Positions 16,840 to 28,957 of a stretch of 64,000 bases of DNA are shown here, piece after piece. Where the stretch lies: positions 4,043,501 to 4,107,500 of the forward strand of contig NZ_JAUSYN010000002.1 of assembly GCF_030816915.1 (NCBI RefSeq), read 5' to 3'. Made by a program: the position numbers and the translations under genes. The notes below the pieces were generated by a model, which worked only from the letters and a program-made list of their open reading frames with translations, did not search any database and had not been told where the DNA came from. How positions within the stretch are numbered: position 1 is the stretch's first letter; each line of letters opens with the position of its first letter. Source of the stretch: Streptomyces sp. B3I8. GTDB taxonomy: Bacteria; Actinomycetota; Actinomycetes; Streptomycetales; Streptomycetaceae.

Positions 16840-17735
16840 GCGACGCGAACAGCACGCAGGGTGGCGCGAAGAACGCACCCGGTGACGCGAAGCCGGCCGC
16901 GGGCGACGTGAAGCCCGCTGCGGACTCCAAGCCGGCCGCGGACTCCGGGCCCGCCGCGGGCGACGCGAAGGCCGCCGCCGGTTCGAAGGCCGCCGGTGCC
17001 CCGGACGCGCCCAACCCCGAGAAGGACCTGTCCGCCGAGAACCTCCCCGGCAGGCGCGGCGAGGGCGGCGAGGAGATCCGCGTCCAGCGCGGCATGTTCG
17101 GCGCGAACAACGGCGGCGACACCTCCGGCTACGGCGGCCTCGTCCGCTCCGTCCGGCTCCCCGGCGCCTCGACCCGGCCCTACGGCGGCCCGGACGGCTA
17201 CTTCGACGAGGTCGCCGACGAGTTGGAGGGCGCCCTGGAGGAACAGGGCCTGGTCCCCGGCAACGTCATCGACCGGACGGTCGTCGACCGCGGCGAACTG
17301 ACCTTCCACATCGAGCGCGAGTTCCTGCCCACCGTCGCCAGGACCCTGCGCGACGACCCGGCGCTCCGCTTCGAGCTGTGCACCGGAGTGAGCGCCGTGC
17401 ACTACCCCGGCGACAAGGGCCGCGAACTGCACGCCGTCTACCACCTGCGCTCGCTCACCCACAACCGGGTGATCCGGCTGGAGGTCAGCGCCCCCGACGC
17501 CGACCCGCACATCCCCTCGCTCGTCCCCGTCTACCCGACCAACGACTGGCACGAGCGGGAGGCGTACGACTTCTTCGGCATCGTCTTCGACGGCCACCCG
17601 TCGCTGACGCGGATCATGATGCCGGACGACTGGCAGGGCCATCCGCAGCGCAAGGACTATCCCCTCGGCGGCATCCCCGTCGAGTACAAGGGCGCCCAGA
17701 TCCCGGCTCCGGACCAGCGGAGGTCGTACTCGTGA
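16836..17735 (+). CDS. nuoC: NADH-quinone oxidoreductase subunit C
   Basis: A 299-residue peripheral subunit linking NuoB and NuoD. The family signature [22 protein letters not shown] is near residues 234-255. The first 65 residues are a low-complexity Ala/Lys/Pro/Asp-rich extension with near-repeats ([17 protein letters not shown]), absent from most NuoC proteins. Because the start sits in the ATGA overlap with nuoB, this extension is probably translated. NuoC is a separate protein, not fused to NuoD. The stop overlaps the nuoD start as GTGA. Confidence 0.97.
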   Translation: MSDANSTQGGAKNAPGDAKPAAGDVKPAADSKPAADSGPAAGDAKAAAGSKAAGAPDAPNPEKDLSAENLPGRRGEGGEEIRVQRGMFGANNGGDTSGYGGLVRSVRLPGASTRPYGGPDGYFDEVADELEGALEEQGLVPGNVIDRTVVDRGELTFHIEREFLPTVARTLRDDPALRFELCTGVSAVHYPGDKGRELHAVYHLRSLTHNRVIRLEVSAPDADPHIPSLVPVYPTNDWHEREAYDFFGIVFDGHPSLTRIMMPDDWQGHPQRKDYPLGGIPVEYKGAQIPAPDQRRSYS

Positions 17736-19054
17736 GCACACAGTCGGCATCAGCACGTGAGACCACCGAAGGCACCGTCTACACGGTGACCGGCGGCGAC
17801 TGGGACGAGATCGCCCAGAGCGCCGCGAAGTCCGACGACGAGCGCATCATCGTCAACATGGGCCCCCAGCACCCGTCCACGCACGGCGTGCTCCGGCTCA
17901 TCCTGGAGATCGACGGCGAGACGGTCACCGAGGCCCGCTGCGGCATCGGCTACCTCCACACCGGCATCGAGAAGAACCTCGAGTACCGGACGTGGACCCA
18001 GGGCACCACGTTCGTGACGCGCATGGACTATCTGACGCCCTTCTTCAACGAGGCGGCGTACTGCCTCGCCGTGGAGAAACTCCTCGGCATCGAGGACCGG
18101 ATCCCCGACCGCGCCACGATCATCCGCGTGCTCCTGATGGAGCTCAACCGGCTCTCCTCGCACCTGGTGTGCATCGCCACCGGCGGCATGGAACTGGGCG
18201 CGACCACGATCATGATCTACGGATTCCGTGATCGTGAACTCATTCTCGACATCTACGAACTCGTCACCGGCCTGCGCATGAACCACGCGTTCATCCGCCC
18301 CGGCGGACTCGCCCAGGACCTGCCGCCCGGCGCGGTGGACCAGATCCGCGAGTTCGTGAAGAAGATGCACAAGAACCTCCCGGAGTACGACAAGCTCGCC
18401 ACCGGGAACCCCATCTTCAAGGCCCGCATGCAGGACGTCGGCTACCTCGACCTGGCCGGCTGCATGGCGCTCGGTGCCACCGGCCCGATCCTGCGCTCCG
18501 CCGGACTGCCGCACGACCTGCGCAAGGCACAGCCCTACTGCGGCTACGAGACGTACGACTTCGACGTGCCCACCGCCGACACCTGCGACTCCTACGGCCG
18601 CTTCCTGATCCGCCTGGAAGAAATGCGCCAGTCGCTCAGGATCATCGAGCAGTGCCTGGACCGGCTGCAGCCCGGCCCGGTCATGGTCGCCGACAAGAAG
18701 ATCGCCTGGCCCGCCCAGCTCGCGTTGGGACCGGACGGCCTGGGCAACTCCCTGGACCACATCAAGAACATCATGGGCACCTCCATGGAGGCCCTGATCC
18801 ACCACTTCAAGCTGGTGACCGAGGGGTTCCGCGTCCCGCCGGGACAGGCGTACGTGGCCATCGAGTCACCCAAGGGCGAGCTCGGGGCGCATGTCGTCTC
18901 CGACGGAGGCACCCGGCCCTACCGGGTCCACTTCCGCGACCCGTCCTTCACCAACCTTCAGGCCATGGCGGCGATGTGCGAGGGCGGCCAGGTCGCCGAC
19001 GTCATCGTCGCCGTGGCGTCCATCGACCCCGTGATGGGAGGCGTCGACCGGTGA
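17732..19054 (+). CDS. nuoD: NADH-quinone oxidoreductase subunit D
   Basis: A 440-residue subunit homologous to the large subunit of NiFe hydrogenases that builds the quinone-binding pocket with Nuo[16 protein letters not shown] is present near residue 44, with the pocket His, along with [10 protein letters not shown] and the C-terminal [15 protein letters not shown] 17732 is fixed by the GTGA overlap with nuoC. Its own stop overlaps nuoE in the same way, so translation of the middle of the operon is tightly coupled. Confidence 0.97.
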   Translation: MSTQSASARETTEGTVYTVTGGDWDEIAQSAAKSDDERIIVNMGPQHPSTHGVLRLILEIDGETVTEARCGIGYLHTGIEKNLEYRTWTQGTTFVTRMDYLTPFFNEAAYCLAVEKLLGIEDRIPDRATIIRVLLMELNRLSSHLVCIATGGMELGATTIMIYGFRDRELILDIYELVTGLRMNHAFIRPGGLAQDLPPGAVDQIREFVKKMHKNLPEYDKLATGNPIFKARMQDVGYLDLAGCMALGATGPILRSAGLPHDLRKAQPYCGYETYDFDVPTADTCDSYGRFLIRLEEMRQSLRIIEQCLDRLQPGPVMVADKKIAWPAQLALGPDGLGNSLDHIKNIMGTSMEALIHHFKLVTEGFRVPPGQAYVAIESPKGELGAHVVSDGGTRPYRVHFRDPSFTNLQAMAAMCEGGQVADVIVAVASIDPVMGGVDR

Positions 19055-19947
19055 CCACCACCCCCTCGAAGGGCGTTGGCCTGGGCATGCCCGAGCTGCC
19101 CGCGCCCCCCTACCCGGACGACGTCCGCGCCCGGCTGGAGCGGGACGCGCGCGAGATCGTCGCCCGCTACCCGGACTCCCGTTCCGCCCTCCTGCCGATG
19201 CTGCACCTGGTGCAGTCGGAGGAGGGGTACGTCACGCGCACCGGCATGCGGTTCTGCGCCGAGCTGCTCGGCCTCACCACCGCCGAGGTCACCGCCGTCG
19301 CGACCTTCTACACCATGTACCGGCGCCGGCCGAGCGGCGACTACCAGGTCGGCGTCTGCACCAACACGCTGTGCGCGGTCATGGGCGGCGACGCGATCTA
19401 CTCCGCCCTCCAGGAGCACCTCGGCGTCGGCAACGGCGAGACCACCGACGACGGCAAGGTCACCCTGGAGCACATCGAGTGCAACGCGGCCTGCGACTTC
19501 GCCCCGGTCGTGATGGTCAACTGGGAGTTCTTCGACAACCAGACCGTGGAGAGCGCCAGGCGTCTCGTCGACGAGCTGCGCGCGGGGGCCGAGGTCTCCC
19601 CGACCCGCGGCGCCCCCCTGTGCACCTTCAAGGAGACCGCCCGCATCCTGGCGGGCTTCCCCGACGCACGCGAGGGCGCCGTCGCGGCCTCCGGCGGCGC
19701 CGGCCACGCCTCGCTGACCGGCCTGCGCCTGGCCAAGGGCGAGACCGCCCCCGCCCGCGTGGTCCACCCGCGCGACGGCGGCCCGCACGAGACACCGGGG
19801 GACCGGACCCCGGACCGCGCGCCCGGGAACGCGGCACCGCACGACCCGTCGCCGAGCGAGCACCTCAGTTCGCACGACGCGCCCGAGGCCACATCGGCAT
19901 CCGACCCGGCCCACCCCGCGGGCCCCGTCGCCGAGGAGGGGGAGTGA
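19051..19947 (+). CDS. nuoE: NADH-quinone oxidoreductase subunit E
   Basis: A 298-residue thioredoxin-like subunit of the NADH dehydrogenase module carrying the [2Fe-2S] cluster N1a. Ligands are in [11 protein letters not shown] and [15 protein letters not shown]. The core ends near residue 210; a tail of nearly 90 residues rich in Pro, Asp, His and Ala follows, which most NuoE proteins lack. GTG 19051 overlaps the nuoD stop. The stop is followed directly by the ATG of nuoF (TGATG). Confidence 0.96.
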   Translation: MTTTPSKGVGLGMPELPAPPYPDDVRARLERDAREIVARYPDSRSALLPMLHLVQSEEGYVTRTGMRFCAELLGLTTAEVTAVATFYTMYRRRPSGDYQVGVCTNTLCAVMGGDAIYSALQEHLGVGNGETTDDGKVTLEHIECNAACDFAPVVMVNWEFFDNQTVESARRLVDELRAGAEVSPTRGAPLCTFKETARILAGFPDAREGAVAASGGAGHASLTGLRLAKGETAPARVVHPRDGGPHETPGDRTPDRAPGNAAPHDPSPSEHLSSHDAPEATSASDPAHPAGPVAEEGE

Positions 19948-21332
19948 TGACCTTGGCAGCCGAGGACGGCGGCACCGCCCGCCCGCACGAGTTCGAGGAC
20001 GGCCCGGAGACGGGCCCCGAGAAGCTGCTCGCACCCGTACTGTCGGCCTTCTGGGACGAGGACGAGTCCTGGACGCTGGACACGTACCGCAGGCACGAGG
20101 GGTACGAGGGGCTCCGCAAGGCGCTCGCCATGTCGCCGGACGACCTCATCGCCTACGTCAAGGAATCCGGACTGCGCGGCCGCGGCGGCGCGGGATTCCC
20201 CACCGGGATGAAATGGCAGTTCATCCCCCAGGGGGACGGCAAGCCCCACTATCTAGTTGTCAACGCCGACGAATCGGAGCCCGGGACCTGCAAGGACATC
20301 CCGCTCCTGTTCGCCAACCCGCACAGCCTCATCGAGGGCATCGTCATCGCGTGCTACGCCATCAGGTCGTCGCACGCCTTCATCTATCTGCGGGGCGAAG
20401 TCGTCCCCGTACTGAGGCGGTTGCACGAGGCAGTCCGCGAGGCGTACGCCGCCGGCTACCTCGGCGAGAACATCCTGGGCAGCGGACTCGACCTCGAACT
20501 CACCGTGCACGCGGGTGCGGGCGCGTACATCTGCGGTGAGGAGACCGCGCTGCTCGACTCGCTCGAAGGCCGCCGCGGCCAGCCGCGGCTGCGTCCCCCC
20601 TTCCCTGCCGTCGCGGGCCTCTACGCGTGCCCGACTGTGGTGAACAACGTCGAGTCGATCGCATCGGTTCCCGCGATCCTGAAAAACGGCAAGGAATGGT
20701 TCAGGTCGATGGGCAGCGAGAAGTCGCCCGGCTTCACGCTGTACTCGCTCAGCGGCCACGTCGCCGGCCCCGGCCAGTACGAGGCCCCGCTCGGCATCAC
20801 CCTGCGCCAGCTCCTCGACATGAGCGGCGGGATCCGCCCCGGCCACCGGCTGAAGTTCTGGACGCCGGGCGGCTCCTCGACGCCGATGTTCACCGAGGAA
20901 CACCTCGACGTGCCCCTCGACTACGAGGGCGTGGGTGCCGCCGGCTCGATGCTCGGCACCAAGGCACTGCAGTGCTTCGACGAGACGACCTGCGTCGTGC
21001 GCGCCGTCACCCGCTGGACCGAGTTCTACGCCCACGAGTCCTGCGGCAAGTGCACGCCCTGCCGCGAGGGGACCTACTGGCTCGTGCAGTTGCTGCGCGA
21101 CATCGAGGCCGGCAAGGGCGTGATGTCCGACCTCGACAAGCTGAACGACATCGCCGACAACATCAACGGCAAGGCCTTCTGCGCCCTCGGCGACGGCGCC
21201 GCCGCCCCGATCTTCTCCTCCCTGAAGTACTTCCGCGCGGAGTACGAGGAGCACATCACGGGCCGCGGCTGCCCCTTCGACCCCGCCAGGTCGACGGCCT
21301 GGGCGGACCAGCACACGGAGGTGCACGCATGA
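19947..21332 (+). CDS. nuoF: NADH-quinone oxidoreductase subunit F
   Basis: A 461-residue flavoprotein that oxidises NADH via FMN and holds cluster N3. The NADH/FMN glycine-rich region [16 protein letters not shown] is near residues 74-89. [19 protein letters not shown] is near 190-208, and the [4Fe-4S] motif [13 protein letters not shown] is near 365. ATG 19947 shares its A with the nuoE stop; GTG 19944 is an equivalent alternative adding one residue. It overlaps nuoG as ATGA. Confidence 0.97.
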   Translation: MTLAAEDGGTARPHEFEDGPETGPEKLLAPVLSAFWDEDESWTLDTYRRHEGYEGLRKALAMSPDDLIAYVKESGLRGRGGAGFPTGMKWQFIPQGDGKPHYLVVNADESEPGTCKDIPLLFANPHSLIEGIVIACYAIRSSHAFIYLRGEVVPVLRRLHEAVREAYAAGYLGENILGSGLDLELTVHAGAGAYICGEETALLDSLEGRRGQPRLRPPFPAVAGLYACPTVVNNVESIASVPAILKNGKEWFRSMGSEKSPGFTLYSLSGHVAGPGQYEAPLGITLRQLLDMSGGIRPGHRLKFWTPGGSSTPMFTEEHLDVPLDYEGVGAAGSMLGTKALQCFDETTCVVRAVTRWTEFYAHESCGKCTPCREGTYWLVQLLRDIEAGKGVMSDLDKLNDIADNINGKAFCALGDGAAAPIFSSLKYFRAEYEEHITGRGCPFDPARSTAWADQHTEVHA

Positions 21333-23845
21333 TCGTGACCACCAATGCCCCTTCGGGCGGGGGAGAGGCCGCGGTGCCGCCGGAGGACCTCGTCACGCTG
21401 ACGATCGACGGCGCCGAACTCAGCGTGCCCAAGGGCACCCTGGTCATCCGCGCCGCCGAGCAGCTCGGCATCGAGATCCCCCGCTTCTGCGACCACCCCC
21501 TGCTCGACCCCGCCGGTGCCTGCCGCCAGTGCATCGTCGAGGTCGAGGGCCAGCGCAAGCCGATGGCGTCCTGCACCATCACGTGCACCGACGGCATGGT
21601 CGTGAAGACCCATCTCACCTCCCCCGTCGCCGAGAAGGCCCAGAAGGGTGTGATGGAGCTGCTGCTCATCAACCACCCGCTGGACTGCCCCGTCTGCGAC
21701 AAGGGCGGCGAGTGCCCGCTGCAGAACCAGGCCATGTCGCACGGCCAGGCCGACTCCCGCTTCGACGGGAAGAAGCGGACCTACGAGAAGCCGGTGCCGA
21801 TCTCCACCCAGGTGCTGCTCGACCGCGAGCGGTGCGTGCTGTGCGCGCGCTGCACCCGCTTCTCGAATCAGATCGCCGGCGACCCGATGATCGAGCTGAT
21901 CGAGCGGGGCGCGCTCCAGCAGGTCGGCACCGGCGAGGACGACCCGTTCGAGTCGTACTTCTCCGGCAACACCATCCAGATCTGCCCGGTCGGCGCGCTG
22001 ACCTCGGCGGCGTACCGATTCCGCTCCCGCCCCTTCGACCTGGTGTCCTCCCCCTCGGTGTGCGAGCACTGCTCCGGCGGCTGCGCCACCCGCACCGACC
22101 ACCGGCGCGGCAAGGTCATGCGGCGCCTGGCGGCCAACGACCCCGAGGTCAACGAGGAGTGGATGTGCGACAAGGGGCGCTTCGCGTTCCGCTACGCACA
22201 GCAGCCCGACCGGCTGAGCACCCCCCTGGTGCGCAATGCCGACGGCGTTCTGGAGCCCGCCTCCTGGCCCGAGGCGCTCGACGTCGCCGCGCGCGGCCTG
22301 CGGGCCGCCCGGGGCAGCGCCGGTGTGCTGACCGGCGGCCGGCTCACGGTGGAGGACGCCTACGCGTACAGCAAGTTCGCGCGCGTGGCCCTCGACACCA
22401 ACGACATCGACTTCCGCGCGCGCGTGCACAGCGCCGAGGAGGCCGACTTCCTGGCCGCCCGGATCGCCGGGCACGGCCACAGCCTGGACGGTACCGGCGT
22501 CACGTACACGGCCCTGGAGAAGGCGCCCGCCGTCCTCCTCGTCGGGATCGAGGCCGAGGAGGAGGCACCCGGTGTCTTCCTGCGGCTGCGCAAGGCCTGG
22601 CGCGGGCACGGACAGCGGGTCTTCGCCCTGGCCACGCACTCCACGCGGGGCCTGGAAAAGGCGGGCGGCGTGCTGCTGCCGGCCGCGCCGGGCACCGAGA
22701 CCGAGTGGCTGGACGCGCTGGCAGGCGGCGTCGGCCTGGAGGGCGACGGCGTCACGGCCGCCGAGGCGCTGCGCGGCGAGGGCGCCGTCATCGTCGTCGG
22801 CGAGCGGCTGGCCGCGGTGGCCGGTGCGCTCACCGCCGCCGTACGGGCCGCCGCCGCGACCGGCGCCCGGCTGGTGTGGATCCCGCGCCGGGCCGGTGAG
22901 CGCGGCGCGATCGAGGCGGGCGCGCTGCCCACGCTGCTGCCCGGCGGCCGTCCGGCCACCGACCCCCGCGCCCGCGAGGAGGTCGCCGCCGCCTGGGGCG
23001 TCGCCGCCCTCCCGCACCGCTACGGCCGCGACACCGGACAGATCGTCGAGGCCGCCGCCACCGGTGAGCTGCGCGCCCTGGTGGTGGCGGGCGTCGAGGT
23101 CGCCGACCTGCCCGACCCGGCACGCGCGCGTGCCGCGCTCGACGAGGTCGGCTTCCTGGTCTCCCTGGAGCTGCGGCCCAGTGAGGTCACCGCGCGCGCG
23201 GACGTCGTCCTGCCGGTCGCCGCGGTCGTCGAGAAGGCGGGCACCTTCCTCAACTGGGAGGGCAGGGCGCGCTCCTTCGAGGCCGCGCTCAAGCCCGACC
23301 AGATGACCCGCCGCCTGGCCCCCGCCGACACCCGGGTGCTGCAGATGCTCGCCGACGCCATGGACGTCCACCTGGGCCTGCCGGATCTGCGCACCACCCG
23401 CGCCGAACTGGACCGGCTCGGCGGCTGGGAGGGCACCGGAGCCGGCAACCCGGTGGAGGTCGCGGTGCAACTGCCGCGTCCGGCCGCCGGTGAGGCGGTC
23501 CTCGCCGGGCACCGGCTGCTGCTCGACCAGGGCCGGCTCCAGGACGGCGACGAGGCCCTGGCCGGCACCCGGCACGCCGCCCACGCCCGCGTGTCGGCCG
23601 CCACGGCCGCCGAGGCGGGCGTCAAGGAGGGCGACCTGCTCGCCGTCACCGGCCCGTCCGGCACCACCGAACTGCCGCTGGAGGTCACCGAGATGCCCGA
23701 CCGGGTGGTCTGGCTCCCGCTGAACTCCACCGGTGGGGGCGTCGGCTCCGACACCGGGGTGCTGCCCGGCGCACTCGTCCGCATCGGCCCGGCGACGTCC
23801 GCTGCCGACGCCCCGCAGGAAGCCCCGAAGGAGGTGGAGGCGTGA
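21329..23845 (+). CDS. nuoG: NADH-quinone oxidoreductase subunit G
   Basis: An 838-residue peripheral-arm subunit. The N-terminal [2Fe-2S] domain ([19 protein letters not shown]) leads into the His-ligated [4Fe-4S] region ([19 protein letters not shown]). Then come [11 protein letters not shown] and a further cluster motif in [20 protein letters not shown], the N7-type site found in some bacteria. A molybdopterin-oxidoreductase-like domain without cofactor ligands fills the C-terminal half. It wires NuoEF to NuoI. ATG 21329 overlaps nuoF as ATGA, and the stop overlaps nuoH as GTGA. Confidence 0.97.
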   Translation: MIVTTNAPSGGGEAAVPPEDLVTLTIDGAELSVPKGTLVIRAAEQLGIEIPRFCDHPLLDPAGACRQCIVEVEGQRKPMASCTITCTDGMVVKTHLTSPVAEKAQKGVMELLLINHPLDCPVCDKGGECPLQNQAMSHGQADSRFDGKKRTYEKPVPISTQVLLDRERCVLCARCTRFSNQIAGDPMIELIERGALQQVGTGEDDPFESYFSGNTIQICPVGALTSAAYRFRSRPFDLVSSPSVCEHCSGGCATRTDHRRGKVMRRLAANDPEVNEEWMCDKGRFAFRYAQQPDRLSTPLVRNADGVLEPASWPEALDVAARGLRAARGSAGVLTGGRLTVEDAYAYSKFARVALDTNDIDFRARVHSAEEADFLAARIAGHGHSLDGTGVTYTALEKAPAVLLVGIEAEEEAPGVFLRLRKAWRGHGQRVFALATHSTRGLEKAGGVLLPAAPGTETEWLDALAGGVGLEGDGVTAAEALRGEGAVIVVGERLAAVAGALTAAVRAAAATGARLVWIPRRAGERGAIEAGALPTLLPGGRPATDPRAREEVAAAWGVAALPHRYGRDTGQIVEAAATGELRALVVAGVEVADLPDPARARAALDEVGFLVSLELRPSEVTARADVVLPVAAVVEKAGTFLNWEGRARSFEAALKPDQMTRRLAPADTRVLQMLADAMDVHLGLPDLRTTRAELDRLGGWEGTGAGNPVEVAVQLPRPAAGEAVLAGHRLLLDQGRLQDGDEALAGTRHAAHARVSAATAAEAGVKEGDLLAVTGPSGTTELPLEVTEMPDRVVWLPLNSTGGGVGSDTGVLPGALVRIGPATSAADAPQEAPKEVEA

Positions 23846-25221
23846 CCGGGTACCTCGCCGCCGACGACCTGTCGATGTTCGGCACCGACCCGTGGTGGCT
23901 GGTCGTCGTCAAGGCGGTCTTCTGTTTCGCCTTCCTGATGGTGACCGTGCTGTTCTCCATCGTCTGGGAACGCAAGGTCGTCGCCTGGATGCAGTTGCGT
24001 ATCGGTCCCAACCGGCACGGCCCCTGGGGCATGCTCCAGTCGCTCGCCGACGGCATCAAGCTGATGCTCAAGGAGGACCTCGTCGTCAAACGCGCGGACA
24101 AGGTGGTGTACGTCCTCGCGCCGATCGTGGCGGCCGTCCCCGCGTTCATGGCGATCGCGGTGATCCCCTTCGGACCGTCCGGCAACGAGGTCTCGATCTT
24201 CGGCCACCGCACCGCGATGCAGCTCACCGACCTGCCCATCGCGATGCTGTTCATCCTCGCGGTCGCCTCGGTCGGCATCTACGGCATCGTCCTCGCCGGC
24301 TGGAGCTCCGGGTCGACGTACCCGCTGCTCGGCGGGTTGCGCTCGGCCGCGCAGATGATCTCCTACGAGATCGCCATGGGCGCCGCCTTCGCCTCGGTGT
24401 TCCTGTACTCGGGCTCGATGTCGACGTCCACGATCGTCGAACAGCAGCAGGACCGCTGGTACATCCTGCTGCTGCCGGTCTCCTTCATCCTCTACATCGT
24501 CACCATGGTGGGCGAGACCAACCGCGCCCCCTTCGACATGCCGGAGTCCGAGGGCGACCTGGTCGGCGGCTTCAACACCGAGTACTCGTCGATCAAGTTC
24601 GCGATGTTCATGCTCGCCGAGTACGTCAACATGGTGACCGTCTCGGCCGTGTCCACCACGCTCTTCCTGGGCGGCTGGCGGGCCCCCTGGCCGATCAGCA
24701 CCTTCTGGGAGGGCGCGAACCACGGCTGGTGGCCGATGCTCTGGTTCGTCATCAAGGTCCAGCTGCTGCTGTTCTTCTTCATCTGGCTGCGCGGCACGCT
24801 GCCCCGCGTGCGCTACGACCAGCTGATGAAGCTCGGCTGGAAGGTCCTCATCCCGGTCTCCGTGGTCTGGCTGATGCTCGTCGCCACCGTGCGCGCGCTG
24901 CGGAACGAGAACTACGGCTTCACCGACATCGCCCTCTACGTCGCCGGCGGCGTCCTCGCGCTGCTGCTGCTCTCCTTCCTCGTCGACATGTTCCGCGACA
25001 AGGGCAAGCCGGAGCAGGAGCCGGAGGCCGCGGCGGAGCGGACCGCGTTCGACCCGATGGCGGGCGGATTCCCCGTACCGCCGCTGCCCGGACAGTCGCT
25101 GCCGCCGGTGCCCAGGCGCCGTCCGAAGCGGGAGCGGGAACTGATTGTCAGTGGTGGGTCCGATACTGCCAGTGACGATTCCCATGCGACGCGTGACGGA
25201 AAGGAGGCGTCCGATGGCTGA
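23842..25221 (+). CDS. nuoH: NADH-quinone oxidoreductase subunit H
   Basis: A 459-residue membrane subunit at the junction with the peripheral arm, forming the floor of the quinone channel. About eight transmembrane helices are visible. Diagnostic loops include [21 protein letters not shown] near residue 50 and [20 protein letters not shown] near residue 220. The last 70 residues form a charged, Pro-rich cytoplasmic tail that is long for the family. GTG 23842 overlaps the nuoG stop; the end overlaps nuoI by 8 bp. Confidence 0.97.
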   Translation: MTGYLAADDLSMFGTDPWWLVVVKAVFCFAFLMVTVLFSIVWERKVVAWMQLRIGPNRHGPWGMLQSLADGIKLMLKEDLVVKRADKVVYVLAPIVAAVPAFMAIAVIPFGPSGNEVSIFGHRTAMQLTDLPIAMLFILAVASVGIYGIVLAGWSSGSTYPLLGGLRSAAQMISYEIAMGAAFASVFLYSGSMSTSTIVEQQQDRWYILLLPVSFILYIVTMVGETNRAPFDMPESEGDLVGGFNTEYSSIKFAMFMLAEYVNMVTVSAVSTTLFLGGWRAPWPISTFWEGANHGWWPMLWFVIKVQLLLFFFIWLRGTLPRVRYDQLMKLGWKVLIPVSVVWLMLVATVRALRNENYGFTDIALYVAGGVLALLLLSFLVDMFRDKGKPEQEPEAAAERTAFDPMAGGFPVPPLPGQSLPPVPRRRPKRERELIVSGGSDTASDDSHATRDGKEASDG

Positions 25222-25855
25222 CGAGCGCAAGGACACCGATCCCGGTTTCCTCAATCCGGTGGCCGGCTTCGGCGTGACCTTCAAGGCCATGTTCAAGAAG
25301 CGGCTGACCGAGCAGTACCCGGAGCAGGAGAAGACCACCGCCCCGCGGTTCCACGGCCGGCACCAGCTCAACCGCCATCCGGACGGGCTGGAGAAGTGCG
25401 TGGGCTGCGAACTGTGCGCCTGGGCCTGTCCGGCCGACGCCATCTATGTGGAGGGCGCCGACAACACCGACGAGGAGCGCTACTCGCCGGGCGAGCGGTA
25501 CGGCCGCGTCTACCAGATCAACTACGCCCGCTGCATCCTGTGCGGCCTGTGCATCGAGGCGTGCCCCACCCGGGCGCTGACGATGACCAACGAGTTCGAG
25601 CTGGCCGACTCCAGCCGCGCCAACCTCATCTACACCAAGGAGCAACTGCTCGCCGGTCTGGAGGAGGGCATGGTCGACACGCCCCACTCGATCTTCCCCG
25701 GCACCGACGAGCAGGACTACTACCGCGGTCTGGTGACGCGGGCGGCGCCCGGCACCGAGCGCCAGGTCGCCGTCTCCAAGGGGGAGACGCCGCAGGAGGC
25801 CGCCTCGACCTTCGGCCCGGACGAACCGGCCGCCGAGGAGGTGATCGGCCGATGA
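25214..25855 (+). CDS. nuoI: NADH-quinone oxidoreductase subunit I
   Basis: A 213-residue ferredoxin-like subunit carrying clusters N6a and N6b. The two motifs are [16 protein letters not shown] and [17 protein letters not shown], ordinary CxxCxxCxxxCP spacing. ATG 25214 is chosen because AAGGAGG lies seven bases upstream and MADERKD is a normal N-terminus; a GTG at 25145 would add an implausible Arg-rich leader. A 40-residue acidic tail follows the core. It overlaps nuoJ as ATGA. Confidence 0.97.
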   Translation: MADERKDTDPGFLNPVAGFGVTFKAMFKKRLTEQYPEQEKTTAPRFHGRHQLNRHPDGLEKCVGCELCAWACPADAIYVEGADNTDEERYSPGERYGRVYQINYARCILCGLCIEACPTRALTMTNEFELADSSRANLIYTKEQLLAGLEEGMVDTPHSIFPGTDEQDYYRGLVTRAAPGTERQVAVSKGETPQEAASTFGPDEPAAEEVIGR

Positions 25856-26694
25856 CGCCGCTCGCCACCCTGGCCGCCCCCAGCACGCTCGCGGCGTACT
25901 CCACGTCCACGGGCGAGGCCGTGCAGTTCTGGATCCTCGGCACGGTCGCCGTGATCGGCGCCCTGTGCACGGTCTTCATGCGGCGGGCCGTGCACAGCGC
26001 GCTCTCGCTGGCCGGCACCATGATCGTCCTGGCGGTGTTCTACCTCGCCAACGGCGCCTACTTCCTGGGCATCGTGCAGGTCGTCGTCTACACCGGCGCG
26101 ATCATGATGCTGTTCCTGTTCGTCGTCATGCTGGTCGGCGTCACCGCGGCGGACTCCCTGAAGGAGACAGTCAAGGGCCAGCGCTGGCTGGCCCTGCTGT
26201 GCGGCGTCGGCTTCGGCGTCCTGCTGCTCGGCGGGATCGGCAACGCCTCGCTCACCGAGTTCGACGGCCTGGGCGAGGCCAACGCTGGCGGCAACGTACA
26301 GGGGCTGGCCTCCCTCATCTTCACCAAGTACGTCTTCGCCTTCGAGATCACCGGCGCCCTGCTCATCACGGCAGCCGTCGGCGCCATGGTGCTCACCCAC
26401 CGGGAGCGCACCGAACGGGCCCTCACCCAGCGCGAGCTGTCCGAGCAGCGGGTGCGCGAGGGCAGGCACCTGCCGCCACTGCCCGCCCCCGGCGTGTACG
26501 CCCGGCACAACGCGGTGGACATCGCCGGTCTGCTGCCCGACGGCACACCGTCCGAGCTGACCGTCAACCGGACGCTGCGCGAGCGCGGCCAGATCCGTGA
26601 CGTGTCGCGTGAGGCGATCGGTGACCTGAAGGCCCTGGAACAGCGCTCCGAGGAACGCCTGGAGCGCACGAGGAGCGGGGAGGGCACACAGTGA
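25852..26694 (+). CDS. nuoJ: NADH-quinone oxidoreductase subunit J
   Basis: A 280-residue membrane subunit with five predicted helices in the first 170 residues. [30 protein letters not shown] contains the pi-bulge helix typical of NuoJ. The C-terminal 110 residues are a soluble, charged extension ([20 protein letters not shown]) with an embedded [12 protein letters not shown] motif seen in actinobacterial NuoJ. ATG 25852 overlaps nuoI, and the stop overlaps nuoK as GTGA. Confidence 0.96.
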   Translation: MTPLATLAAPSTLAAYSTSTGEAVQFWILGTVAVIGALCTVFMRRAVHSALSLAGTMIVLAVFYLANGAYFLGIVQVVVYTGAIMMLFLFVVMLVGVTAADSLKETVKGQRWLALLCGVGFGVLLLGGIGNASLTEFDGLGEANAGGNVQGLASLIFTKYVFAFEITGALLITAAVGAMVLTHRERTERALTQRELSEQRVREGRHLPPLPAPGVYARHNAVDIAGLLPDGTPSELTVNRTLRERGQIRDVSREAIGDLKALEQRSEERLERTRSGEGTQ

Positions 26695-26990
26695 ATCCCG
26701 TCAACTACCTGTATCTCGCCGCCCTGTTGTTCACGATCGGCGCCACCGGCGTACTGATCAGGCGCAACGCGATCGTGCTCTTCATGTGCATCGAGCTGAT
26801 GCTCAACGCCTGCAACCTGGCGTTCGTCACCTTCTCCCGGATGCACGGCAATCTCGACGGCCAGATCATCGCCTTCTTCACGATGGTCGTCGCCGCCGCC
26901 GAGGTCGTGGTCGGCCTCGCGATCATCGTGTCGCTGTTCCGTTCCCGCCACTCGGCCTCGGTCGACGACGCCAGCCTGATGAAGCTGTAA
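26691..26990 (+). CDS. nuoK: NADH-quinone oxidoreductase subunit K
   Basis: A 99-residue MrpC-like membrane subunit with three helices. The two conserved membrane glutamates are visible in [14 protein letters not shown] (near residue 36) and [15 protein letters not shown] (near residue 70); these contribute to the proton path. GTG 26691 overlaps the nuoJ stop. It is followed after 15 bp by nuoL, which has its own AAGGGG ribosome-binding site. Confidence 0.97.
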   Translation: MNPVNYLYLAALLFTIGATGVLIRRNAIVLFMCIELMLNACNLAFVTFSRMHGNLDGQIIAFFTMVVAAAEVVVGLAIIVSLFRSRHSASVDDASLMKL

Positions 26991-27005
26991 GGGGTCGGAT
27001 CAATC

Positions 27006-28952
27006 GTGGAGAACCTGATTGCGCTGCTGATCGCGGCGCCCCTGCTCGGAGCGGCCGTCCTGCTGTGCGGCGGCCGCCGCCTGGACGCCGTCGGCCACTG
27101 GATCGGCACGGCGCTGGCCGCCGCCTCGTTCGTGATCGGCGTGCTCCTCTTCGCCGACATGCTCGGCAGGGCGGCCGACCACCGCGCCGTCACCCAGCAC
27201 CTGTTCAGCTGGATCCCGGTCGCCGGCTTCCAGGCCGACGTCACCTTCCGGATCGACCAGCTCTCGATGACGTTCGTCCTGCTGATCACCGGCGTCGGCT
27301 CGCTCATCCACCTGTACTCGGTCGGGTACATGGAGCACGACGAGCGCAAGCGCCGCTTCTTCGGCTATCTGAACCTGTTCCTCGCGGCGATGCTGCTGCT
27401 GGTCCTCGCCGACAACTACCTGCTGCTGTACGTCGGCTGGGAGGGCGTCGGTCTCGCCTCCTACCTGCTGATCGGCTTCTGGCAGCACAAGCCCAGCGCG
27501 GCCACCGCAGCGAAGAAGGCCTTCCTGGTCAACCGCGTCGGCGACATGGGCCTGTCCATCGCCATCATGCTGATGTTCACCACCTTCGGGACGTTCGCCT
27601 TCACCCCGGTCCTCGGCGGCGTGGACGGGGCCTCCGAGGGCAAGCTCACCGCCATCGCGCTGATGCTGCTGCTCGCCGCCTGCGGCAAGTCCGCCCAGGT
27701 GCCGCTGCAGTCCTGGCTCGGCGACGCCATGGAGGGCCCGACCCCGGTCTCCGCGCTCATCCACGCGGCGACGATGGTGACCGCCGGCGTGTATCTGATC
27801 GTCCGCTCCGGCGCCCTGTTCAACGCCGCGCCCGACGCGCAGCTCGTCGTCACGATCGTCGGCGCGGTCACGCTGCTGTTCGGTGCGATCGTCGGTTGCG
27901 CGAAGGACGACATCAAGAAGGCGCTGGCCGGCTCGACGATGTCGCAGATCGGCTACATGGTGCTCGCCGCGGGCCTCGGCCCCATCGGCTACGCCTTCGC
28001 GATCATGCACCTGGTGACGCACGGCTTCTTCAAGGCCGGACTCTTCCTCGGCGCCGGTTCCGTCATGCACGGCATGAACGACGAGGTCGACATGCGGCGC
28101 TACGGCGGCCTGCGCAAGTACATGCCGGTCACCTTCGTCACCTTCGGCCTCGGCTACCTCGCCATCATCGGCTTCCCGGGCCTGTCCGGCTTCTTCTCCA
28201 AGGACAAGATCATCGAGGCCGCCTTCGCCAAGGGCGGCACCGAGGGCTGGATCCTCGGCGGCGCGGCCCTGCTGGGCGCCGCCCTCACCGCGTACTACAT
28301 GACGCGCGTGATGCTGATGACGTTCTTCGGCGAGGAGCGCTGGCGCGAGAAGCCCACCGCCTCCCCGGCCGAGCCCGACGTGGAGCCGGCCGCCGAGGAG
28401 CGCGGCGAGCACGCGGAGCCGCACCCGCACGAGTCGCCCTCGGTGATGACGATCCCCATGATCGTGCTGGCCTTCGGCTCGGTCTTCGCGGGCGCCTTCT
28501 TCGGTGTCGGGAACCGCTTCCTGCACTGGCTGGAGCCCGTCACCGGGCACGAGGAGGGCAACTCCCCGGTCAGCGCGGCGGCGGTCACCGCGGCCACGCT
28601 GGTGCTGCTGGTCGTCGGCGCCGGCCTCGCCTGGCTGCAGTACGGGCGCCGTCCGGTGCCGGCCACCGCCCCGCGCGGATCGCTGCTCACCCGGGCCGCC
28701 CGGCGCGACCTGCTCCAGGACGACTTCAACCACGTCGTCCTGGTCCGCGGCGGCGAGCACCTCACGCGCTCGCTGGTGTACGTCGACCACACCCTGGTCG
28801 ACGGGGTCGTCAACGGCTCGGCCGCCTCCGTCGGCGGTCTGTCCGGACGGCTGCGCCGGCTGCAGAACGGCTACGCGCGCTCGTACGCGGTCTCCATGTT
28901 CGGCGGTGCGGCGGTGCTCATCGCCTTGACCCTGCTGATGAGGGCGGTCTGA
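27006..28952 (+). CDS. nuoL: NADH-quinone oxidoreductase subunit L
   Basis: A 648-residue antiporter-like subunit at the distal end of the membrane arm. Conserved segments include [18 protein letters not shown] with the key Glu, and [30 protein letters not shown] and [22 protein letters not shown] with the central Lys and His. The C-terminal part includes the long lateral helix and two terminal membrane segments. GTG 27006 follows AAGGGGTCGG. nuoM starts 5 bp after the stop. Confidence 0.97.
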   Translation: MENLIALLIAAPLLGAAVLLCGGRRLDAVGHWIGTALAAASFVIGVLLFADMLGRAADHRAVTQHLFSWIPVAGFQADVTFRIDQLSMTFVLLITGVGSLIHLYSVGYMEHDERKRRFFGYLNLFLAAMLLLVLADNYLLLYVGWEGVGLASYLLIGFWQHKPSAATAAKKAFLVNRVGDMGLSIAIMLMFTTFGTFAFTPVLGGVDGASEGKLTAIALMLLLAACGKSAQVPLQSWLGDAMEGPTPVSALIHAATMVTAGVYLIVRSGALFNAAPDAQLVVTIVGAVTLLFGAIVGCAKDDIKKALAGSTMSQIGYMVLAAGLGPIGYAFAIMHLVTHGFFKAGLFLGAGSVMHGMNDEVDMRRYGGLRKYMPVTFVTFGLGYLAIIGFPGLSGFFSKDKIIEAAFAKGGTEGWILGGAALLGAALTAYYMTRVMLMTFFGEERWREKPTASPAEPDVEPAAEERGEHAEPHPHESPSVMTIPMIVLAFGSVFAGAFFGVGNRFLHWLEPVTGHEEGNSPVSAAAVTAATLVLLVVGAGLAWLQYGRRPVPATAPRGSLLTRAARRDLLQDDFNHVVLVRGGEHLTRSLVYVDHTLVDGVVNGSAASVGGLSGRLRRLQNGYARSYAVSMFGGAAVLIALTLLMRAV

Positions 28953-28957
28953 TAGCG

